Assembly (NCBI GenBank): GCA_947591175.1
Contig: CANQDB010000057.1
Coordinates: 1-8,354 of the forward strand
DNA length: 8,354 nucleotides
From: an uncultured Bacilli bacterium
Lineage (GTDB): Bacteria > Bacillota_I > Bacilli_A > RF39 > UBA660
Direction: 5' to 3'
Shown here: one piece after another, positions 4,800 through 8,354 of the stretch
Layout of the letters: every line of letters starts with the position of its first letter
Position numbering within the stretch: position 1 is the first letter of the stretch
Notes under the pieces: model-generated
The model's input: only the letters and a program-made list of their open reading frames with translations
Told to the model about the DNA's origin: nothing
Databases searched by the model: none
Program-made: the position numbers and the translations under genes

Positions 4800-4814
4800 A
4801 TAATCGGCTATAAT
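4786..4814 (+). promoter_or_regulatory. Sigma-A-type promoter of yceD-rpmF
   Basis: TTGCTT (4786-4791), 17 bp, TATAAT (4809-4814). Start of transcription falls near 4821, leaving a very short leader before the ATG at 4836. The -35 box lies inside the remnant of toxin copy 3. Confidence 0.8.
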
Positions 4815-4835
4815 GTTAGTGCTGGTGGTGAGTAT

Positions 4836-5297
4836 ATGGATTTATCGAAGTTAAATAGCGGAGTAGTAAGCGAAATCGATATCGATACAGAAACTATAAT
4901 TTCCAAAGAAACTTACGAAAACACCGACATTATTACTTTAAGCCCAGTTAAAGTTCAAGGTAGAATTTATAAAAATAGCCAAGATGAAAACGTTATAGAT
5001 ATGCACGCAACTGGTACTATGACTATACCTGATACTATCAGTTTAGAGCCTATAGACTATCCATTTTCCATAGAACTTACGGAAGAACCACTAGAAATAG
5101 ACCAAAACGACCAAAATACTCTTGATTTTGAAGCGTTTTTGTGGCAAAATATTGTTCTAGAGATTCCACTAAAATTTACAAAAGTAAAAGATTATAGTGA
5201 ATTTCAAGGGACTGGTTGGAAACTATTAAATGAAGATGAATTAAAAGAATCCCAAAATCCTTTTAATGATCTTTTAAGTAAATTTGGAGGGGAGTGA
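4836..5297 (+). CDS. yceD: YceD/DUF177 family protein, 23S rRNA accumulation factor
   Basis: The 153-residue protein belongs to the DUF177 (YceD) family, which is almost always encoded directly before rpmF and is linked to 23S rRNA accumulation or large-subunit assembly. Visible family features are the LWQNIVLEIPL block (102-112), the late GTGWKLL (125-131) and an acidic C-terminal tail ending in a short helix. It contains no cysteines, so the CxxC pair present in some homologues is missing. No signal peptide or membrane segment is seen, so it is cytoplasmic. The start ATG follows GGTGGTGAG. The stop lies four bases before rpmF, so the two are coexpressed. The call rests on these motifs and on synteny; the molecular role in this lineage is inferred. 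Confidence 0.85.
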   Translation: MDLSKLNSGVVSEIDIDTETIISKETYENTDIITLSPVKVQGRIYKNSQDENVIDMHATGTMTIPDTISLEPIDYPFSIELTEEPLEIDQNDQNTLDFEAFLWQNIVLEIPLKFTKVKDYSEFQGTGWKLLNEDELKESQNPFNDLLSKFGGE

Positions 5298-5301
5298 AAA
5301 T

Positions 5302-5511
5302 ATGTTAGACTTAAACATTCAATTATTTGCAGTACCATTCCATCGTGTATCAAAGACAAGAAAGAGAATGAGAAGAGCGCACAATGCATTAACTGCCAAT
5401 GGCACCGTAAAATGTCCAAATTGTGGAGAGGCTATCCGTCCTCATCGTGTATGTGCACATTGTGGTTACTACAAAGGTAAAGAAGTTGTTAAAGAGAACG
5501 AAGAAAAATAA
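5302..5511 (+). CDS. rpmF: Ribosomal protein L32 with a Prp-like N-terminal extension
   Basis: This is a large-subunit ribosomal protein of 69 residues from ATG 5302. The L32 body is clear: AVPFHRVSKTRKRMRRAHN (10-28), then a zinc ribbon with Cys38, Cys41, Cys51 and Cys54 (CPNCG and CAHCGYYKGKEV). I chose ATG 5302 over an in-frame TTG at 5284 because GGAGGGG (5286-5292) is well placed for the ATG and would lie inside the coding region of the longer form. The odd part is the first nine residues, MLDLNIQLF, which precede the normal mature L32 start AVPF. They resemble the LNLQFFA extension that the protease Prp removes from Firmicutes L27. A Lys/Glu tail (59-69) also extends the protein slightly. 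Confidence 0.93.
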   Translation: MLDLNIQLFAVPFHRVSKTRKRMRRAHNALTANGTVKCPNCGEAIRPHRVCAHCGYYKGKEVVKENEEK

Positions 5512-5525
5512 ACGTTCTTTTTTAT
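5493..5525 (+). terminator. Terminator of yceD-rpmF, overlapping the rpmF stop
   Basis: AAGAGAACG on the left (ending 5500) pairs with CGTTCTTT (5513-5520), six Watson-Crick pairs plus a G-U and an A-T. It is followed by a T-run to 5523. The rpmF stop codon is in the loop. The stem is modest. Confidence 0.6.
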
Positions 5526-5532
5526 TTGCTAG

Positions 5533-5560
5533 GTATAATTAAGAAATCTTTTCATATAGT
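5533..5560 (+). promoter_or_regulatory. Possible sigma-E-type promoter of spoIIIAH
   Basis: CATATAGT (5553-5560) resembles the mother-cell sigma-E -10 element, with GTATAAT (5533-5539) 13 bp upstream as a candidate -35. spoIIIAH is sigma-E dependent in Bacillus subtilis, which makes the match credible but not proven. No sigma-A promoter is evident here. Confidence 0.4.
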
Positions 5561-5583
5561 GTATTAGAAATGAGGGAAGAAAT

Positions 5584-6096
5584 TTGATTAACAAGCAAAA
5601 TTTGTGGTTCTTGACGTTATTTAGTTTGATTTTAGTTTTAAGTGTGTATTACATTACCATGCCTAGCGAATTGTTACTTACTAATAATAGTAATTATGAA
5701 ACAACTGGTGGTTCTAGTGATGCTCCTACTGATACTGTAAACGTCGAAGAAAGCGATCTTTTAACCGCGATGCGGGTAAGTTTAGATGAAGAACGCTTGA
5801 ATTTACAAAACACCTTAAGAGAAACTCTAACTTCGACAGAAGCCTCGACTGAAGATAAAAACCAAGCCTACGAACAACTAAAACATTTAAATGAAGTAAA
5901 AGGGAAAGAAGAAGCCCTCGAAAAGAAACTCAAAGAGAATTTTAAACTCGATAATTTCGTAAAAATTGATGGTAATGAAATCCAGGTTGTCGTCGTCTCT
6001 CAAGAACATAATAACGAACTAGCTAACAACATAATGCGTGCTATTCAAGAAGAGTACGAAGAAAAAGTCTTCATTACTGTCAAGTTCGAAAAATAA
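5584..6096 (+). CDS. spoIIIAH: Stage III sporulation protein AH (SpoIIIAH)
   Basis: SpoIIIAH is a mother-cell membrane protein that binds forespore SpoIIQ across the intermembrane space. It helps form the channel needed for engulfment and forespore sigma-G activity. The N-terminus MINKQNLWFLTLFSLILVLS-VYY closely follows the family opening, with one transmembrane helix at about 8-25. A low-complexity Ser/Thr/Glu linker and a coiled helix (about 55-118) lead to a C-terminal YscJ/FliF-like ring-building domain (about 108-170). At 170 residues it is shorter than the B. subtilis protein (about 218), the difference being in the linker. The start is TTG, with GAGGGAAG eight bases before; the homology of the first residues supports it. 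It stands without the other spoIIIA genes, next to rpmF. Confidence 0.88.
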   Translation: MINKQNLWFLTLFSLILVLSVYYITMPSELLLTNNSNYETTGGSSDAPTDTVNVEESDLLTAMRVSLDEERLNLQNTLRETLTSTEASTEDKNQAYEQLKHLNEVKGKEEALEKKLKENFKLDNFVKIDGNEIQVVVVSQEHNNELANNIMRAIQEEYEEKVFITVKFEK

Positions 6097-6135
6097 ACAA
6101 AAATAGGCTAAAATACTATGCTTTTGAACTCCCAT

Positions 6136-6176
6136 CTCATAAAATAATATGAGTAATTATCAAAATGTTTTATGAG
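6136..6176 (+). promoter_or_regulatory. Inverted repeats in the gerE leader, with a sigma-K-like -10
   Basis: CTCATAAAA (6136-6144) and TTTTATGAG (6168-6176) are perfect 9-bp inverted repeats. A second ATGAG at 6149-6153 allows an alternative shorter stem. The right arm ends at the gerE ribosome site GAAGGAG. CATAAAATA (6138-6146) also fits the sigma-K -10 pattern CATANNNTA, but no well-spaced -35 AC was found. The function could be a promoter, an operator or an mRNA hairpin; these cannot be separated by sequence alone. Confidence 0.4.
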
Positions 6177-6190
6177 AAGGAGTGAATTAA

Positions 6191-6400
6191 GTGAGTAAAG
6201 GAATACTGACTAAGAGAGAAAAGGAAGTTTTCAATCTTTTAGTCTTAAATAAAACAACAAAAGAAATTGCCCAAGATTTAAATATCAGTGAGAAGACAGT
6301 ACGTAACCACATCTCGAACGCCATGCAAAAATTAGGTGTTAAAGGTCGGGCTGGAGCAGTCGTTGAACTTCTCAAATTAAACGAAATCAAATTACCATAA
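6191..6400 (+). CDS. gerE: Spore development transcriptional regulator GerE
   Basis: GerE is a small stand-alone LuxR-type helix-turn-helix protein that tunes late mother-cell (sigma-K) genes such as spore coat genes. The 69-residue protein is almost only the DNA-binding domain: LTKREKEVFNLLV (6-18), then TTKEIAQDLNISEKTVRNH (22-40) covering the turn and recognition helix, then ISNAMQKLGVKGRAGAVVELL (in two parts, 41-50 and 51-61). The block from ISEKTVRNH to KLGVKGR matches my memory of B. subtilis GerE nearly residue for residue, and the length (74 in B. subtilis) also fits. There is no receiver domain. The start GTG at 6191 has GAAGGAG at a good distance. A strong terminator begins inside the stop codon. 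Confidence 0.92.
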   Translation: MSKGILTKREKEVFNLLVLNKTTKEIAQDLNISEKTVRNHISNAMQKLGVKGRAGAVVELLKLNEIKLP

Positions 6401-6425
6401 GAAAGATAAAAAGTCTTTCTTTTTT
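6399..6425 (+). terminator. Terminator of gerE
   Basis: Stem AAGAAAGA (6399-6406) and TCTTTCTT (6414-6421), loop TAAAAAG, T-run to 6425. It starts within the gerE stop codon and separates gerE from gerM. Confidence 0.85.
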
Positions 6426-6470
6426 GTTATTTTAAGAAATTATCAAGAATAAGATAGATTAGGTGATACT

Positions 6471-7412
6471 ATGTTACGAAAAAAGGCTTTACGAAAGATA
6501 CTTGTTACCACTTTTGCAGTTTTTATTCTATTAGTGATGTACTTGCTACCTAATACTAAATCTAATGTTTTAAATGTCGAAACTAAAGTCGAATACGTTG
6601 ATAATTTAGAAACAGATGTCGTCTATCTTTTAAATAACGATCGTTATCTAGTTAAATGTAACTTACTGTTAGAAGGGGATAGTGCCCTAACGAAGGCTCA
6701 AAGTATGATCAAGAGTCTAACCATAAATCAGAACAAGAATTTACCAAGTGGCTTCACAGGAATTATTCCAGAAAAGACAAAACTATTAGATATCAATCTT
6801 AAAGATAAGATTTTAACACTTAAATTTAGTGAAGAATTATTAACGATTAATACCGATCTCGAAGAGCGTATGATTGAAAGCCTTGTCTATAGTTTAACAT
6901 CCCTAGATGGCGTCGAAGGAATTACTATTTTGGTAAATGATGCTCCTTTAAAAACCTTACCTAATAGTGGCAAAACTTTACCAGAAGTAATAACGAGAGA
7001 TTTCGGTATCAACAAAGTTTATGAGTTTTCCCAAAAAGATGAAATTGCTAAAGTAACGATATATTACCTTTTGGATAACGATGAAACTTATTATGTACCA
7101 GTTACGAAGTACGTAAATGACGACCGTGATAAAATCCAAATTATTATCGATAACTTATCGAGTAACTATATCTATCAACCTAATTTAACTTCTTTTCTAG
7201 ATAACGATGCCAAACTATTGAATTATGAGATCTACGATGGTCTTATGGTTTTAGAGTTCAATGAACATCTTTTCGATGGTGAAAGGAAGATTTTAGAAGA
7301 AGTTTTATATACGATTTCGTATTCCGTTTTCGATAATTACGACGTCAATGAAGTCATGTTTCAAGTAGGAGAAGAAGAGGTTTTTAAACAACTTAGGACC
7401 GAAATAAATTAA
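6471..7412 (+). CDS. gerM: GerM-like sporulation/germination protein with two GerMN domains
   Basis: GerM is a sporulation protein made in the mother cell that stabilises the SpoIIIA-SpoIIQ complex and affects cortex and germination. The 313-residue protein has a Lys/Arg-rich N-terminus and one hydrophobic helix (about 10-27). Two similar GerMN domains follow, about 48-160 (with VVYLLNNDRYLV, ILTLKFSEELL and EGITILVND) and about 193-305 (with VTIYYLLDNDETYYVPV, MVLEFNEHLF and EVMFQV). Unlike B. subtilis GerM, which is a lipoprotein, there is no cysteine after the hydrophobic segment, so it should be anchored by an uncleaved helix. The start ATG has AGGTGAT upstream. Closeness to spoIIIAH and gerE supports a sporulation role. 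No clear terminator follows. Confidence 0.85.
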   Translation: MLRKKALRKILVTTFAVFILLVMYLLPNTKSNVLNVETKVEYVDNLETDVVYLLNNDRYLVKCNLLLEGDSALTKAQSMIKSLTINQNKNLPSGFTGIIPEKTKLLDINLKDKILTLKFSEELLTINTDLEERMIESLVYSLTSLDGVEGITILVNDAPLKTLPNSGKTLPEVITRDFGINKVYEFSQKDEIAKVTIYYLLDNDETYYVPVTKYVNDDRDKIQIIIDNLSSNYIYQPNLTSFLDNDAKLLNYEIYDGLMVLEFNEHLFDGERKILEEVLYTISYSVFDNYDVNEVMFQVGEEEVFKQLRTEIN

Positions 7413-7439
7413 AAGATGTAAATTCCCATCAAAAAAAGA

Positions 7440-7469
7440 TTGAATTATAATAGTTAATTGTTGTATAAT
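7440..7469 (+). promoter_or_regulatory. Promoter of tRNA-Arg
   Basis: TTGAAT (7440-7445), 18 bp, TATAAT (7464-7469). Start of transcription is expected near 7476, at the edge of a palindrome. Confidence 0.7.
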
Positions 7470-7476
7470 AAGAATG

Positions 7477-7493
7477 CAATCGAAATTCGATTG
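7477..7493. repeat. Perfect 17-bp palindrome in the tRNA-Arg leader
   Basis: CAATCGAA and TTCGATTG are perfect inverted repeats around one A. The element lies between the -10 box and the tRNA 5' end, starting at about the predicted transcription start. It could be an operator or a hairpin in the precursor leader near the RNase P site. Confidence 0.6.
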
Positions 7494-7498
7494 TTATT

Positions 7499-7575
<77 letters not shown>

Positions 7576-7586
7576 TACTTGGTTAT

Positions 7587-7608
7587 AACGGCTCTATAAG
7601 TCGTTTTT
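7587..7608 (+). terminator. Terminator of tRNA-Arg
   Basis: Stem AACGGC (7587-7592) with GTCGTT (7600-7605), one G-U, loop TCTATAA, T-run to 7608. Confidence 0.7.
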
Positions 7609-7610
7609 AT

Positions 7611-7639
7611 TTTACTTTTTATGAGGCCTATGCTATGAT
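7611..7639 (+). promoter_or_regulatory. Extended -10 promoter of the 160-aa gene
   Basis: TTTACT (7611-7616), 17 bp, TATGAT (7634-7639), with TGC directly before the -10, an extended -10 element. It lies right after the tRNA terminator, so the gene is independently transcribed. Confidence 0.65.
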
Positions 7640-7666
7640 AAAATCATCATTGAAAGGAGGATTAGT

Positions 7667-8149
7667 GTGAAAAAAATAACACCAATTATTGGAGCAGCGG
7701 CCTTAGAAGTTACCTCTTTGGCAGGAACGATTGCTATTATTTGTAAGGGCTGTGTAGATGCAGGAGCCAATCTCATAGATAAAGGATATAAAATTAATAA
7801 AGAGGCTATAGTAAAAGATTTTCCGAATATTAAATTTAGTGAAGAAGAAAACTCATTCCGGCAGTCTTTTTATACATTTCTTACATATGTTCCGGTTGTA
7901 AATATAGGATTATCACTTTGGGTAATGTCTGAGGTTACTAAACTTTTTGATAGTACCGACGATATTTTACCTTATCTTGAACCATTGACAGAAGAAGAAA
8001 AAGTAGAATGTTCTAAACTTAATAGCAAACTTGAGAAGGTCACATTTTTAGTGGAATCATCTGACTTGATGGATGATTTCGAATTAAGTACTCAAGATGC
8101 CAAAGGACAGGCTTATATTAAAACTTTAAATAAAATTAAAGAAAAATGA
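7667..8149 (+). CDS. Unrecognised 160-residue protein with two hydrophobic segments
   Basis: I do not recognise a family. The protein starts at GTG with AAAGGAGG seven bases upstream, a near-ideal site. Residues 5-27 are hydrophobic with small residues (GAAALEVTSLAG) and 68-88 form a second hydrophobic stretch (FLTYVPVVNIGLSLWVM), so it could be a two-helix membrane protein. The first helix could instead be a signal anchor. Cysteines occur at 26, 29 and 115, the first two as CKGC. The C-terminal half is charged and probably helical. It has its own promoter and terminator, so it is not in an operon with the peptidase gene that follows 60 bp on, but they could be functionally linked. Fewer C-ending and CG-containing codons than in the upstream conserved genes hint at accessory DNA; this is a visual impression only. 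Confidence 0.75.
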   Translation: MKKITPIIGAAALEVTSLAGTIAIICKGCVDAGANLIDKGYKINKEAIVKDFPNIKFSEEENSFRQSFYTFLTYVPVVNIGLSLWVMSEVTKLFDSTDDILPYLEPLTEEEKVECSKLNSKLEKVTFLVESSDLMDDFELSTQDAKGQAYIKTLNKIKEK

Positions 8150-8179
8150 AAAAAATTTAAGTCATTTTTCTTTTTTTTT
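8141..8179 (+). terminator. Terminator of the 160-aa gene
   Basis: Stem GAAAAATGA (8141-8149) and TCATTTTTC (8162-8170), then nine Ts. It starts inside the last codons and includes the stop. Confidence 0.85.
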
Positions 8180-8208
8180 ATAATGATATATATAGGAGGT
8201 GATGAGTG

Positions 8209-8354
8209 ATGAGTCATTTCGAGTGCGTTTTACAAGATGGAACTAAAGATTGTGGTGTATGTGCTTTATTAACGATTGTTAAGACATACGGAGGAGAAGT
8301 GTCTAAGGAATACTTGCGTACTATAACTAGGACAGGAAAAAATGGCGTAAGTGC
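8209..8354 (+). CDS. C39-family cysteine peptidase, N-terminal part (runs off the window)
   Basis: Peptidase C39 domains cut double-glycine leader peptides of bacteriocins and peptide signals, usually as the N-terminal domain of an ABC exporter. The 48 codons seen begin MSHFECVLQDGTKDCGVCAL; Gln9 and Cys15 fit the conserved oxyanion-hole Gln and catalytic Cys, and AL-(x)n-YGG and TGKNGVSA fit the conserved region that follows. The His and Asp/Asn of the catalytic site lie beyond the window. The start is ATG 8209 after AGGAGGTGATG; another ATG at 8202 opens a 14-codon frame only. TATAAT at 8179-8184 could be its -10, overlapping the previous terminator. Whether the gene encodes a full PCAT-type exporter or a lone peptidase cannot be seen. 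Confidence 0.82.
   Translation, partial: MSHFECVLQDGTKDCGVCALLTIVKTYGGEVSKEYLRTITRTGKNGVS

Noticed and set aside
5284..5301. Longer RpmF starting at TTG 5284
   Set aside because: The SD GGAGGGG lies inside this extension and is well placed for ATG 5302. The nine-residue Prp-like leader also fits the shorter form exactly.
6187..6390. Minus-strand frame covering gerE
   Set aside because: It is the antisense of a gene that matches GerE almost residue for residue and has no start signal of its own.
7413..7439. Terminator after gerM
   Set aside because: Only a 4-bp GATG/CATC stem with no T-run was found, too weak to call; gerM transcripts may run into the tRNA region.
8202..8246. Short leader peptide frame (14 codons) starting at ATG 8202 before the C39 gene
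   Set aside because: It overlaps the C39 start in another frame and would share its single ribosome site; there is no sign of conservation or leader function.

Overview
The window looks like chromosomal DNA from an AT-rich, endospore-forming Bacillota (Firmicutes). The evidence is a Gram-positive type DnaK, an hrcA-grpE-dnaK-dnaJ heat-shock order, a yceD-rpmF pair, and three sporulation genes (spoIIIAH, gerE, gerM). TGG is used for Trp and TGA as a normal stop, so it is not a code-4 Mollicute. An uncultured Bacilli/Erysipelotrichia-like gut lineage is a reasonable guess, but the sequence alone does not fix the taxon.

Layout. 1-3810: the 3' end of hrcA, then complete grpE, dnaK and dnaJ on the + strand, tightly packed, with a hairpin plus T-run between dnaK and dnaJ and a 14-bp-stem terminator after dnaJ. 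3815-4795: a region without conventional genes, made of two full 377-bp tandem repeats and a third partial one. 4786-5525: yceD (DUF177) and rpmF (ribosomal protein L32) from one sigma-A-like promoter. 5553-7412: spoIIIAH, gerE and gerM. 7440-7608: a tRNA-Arg(TCT) gene with its own promoter and terminator. 7611-8354: an unrecognised 160-aa protein and the 5' end of a C39-family cysteine peptidase gene, which runs off the window.

The most interesting part is the repeat region. Each full 377-bp unit reads as a complete type I toxin-antitoxin locus. On the minus strand there is a promoter, a leader with a hairpin that occludes the Shine-Dalgarno (SD) site, a perfect SD, and a 30-residue membrane peptide. 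On the plus strand there is a strong promoter, a roughly 105-nt RNA with two hairpins, and a Rho-independent terminator that overlaps the 3' end of the toxin gene. This convergent layout resembles the Fst/par RNAI-RNAII loci, but the peptide lacks the motifs I associate with Fst. The two peptides differ at 9 of 30 codons; 7 of these changes are synonymous, which argues for real coding genes under selection. The third unit keeps an intact antitoxin-type RNA gene but only a wrecked toxin, and its decayed end forms the promoter of yceD.

A second unusual point is RpmF. It carries a 9-residue N-terminal extension, MLDLNIQLF, directly before the usual mature L32 start AVPF. This closely resembles the extension on Firmicutes L27 that the protease Prp removes, and suggests that L32 may be matured the same way here.

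The heat-shock genes form the HrcA-regulated DnaK folding machine; the CIRCE operator would lie upstream of the window. The sporulation genes act at successive stages: SpoIIIAH in the engulfment channel, GerE as late mother-cell regulator, and GerM in spore assembly and germination. They are not embedded in a spoIIIA operon in this window.
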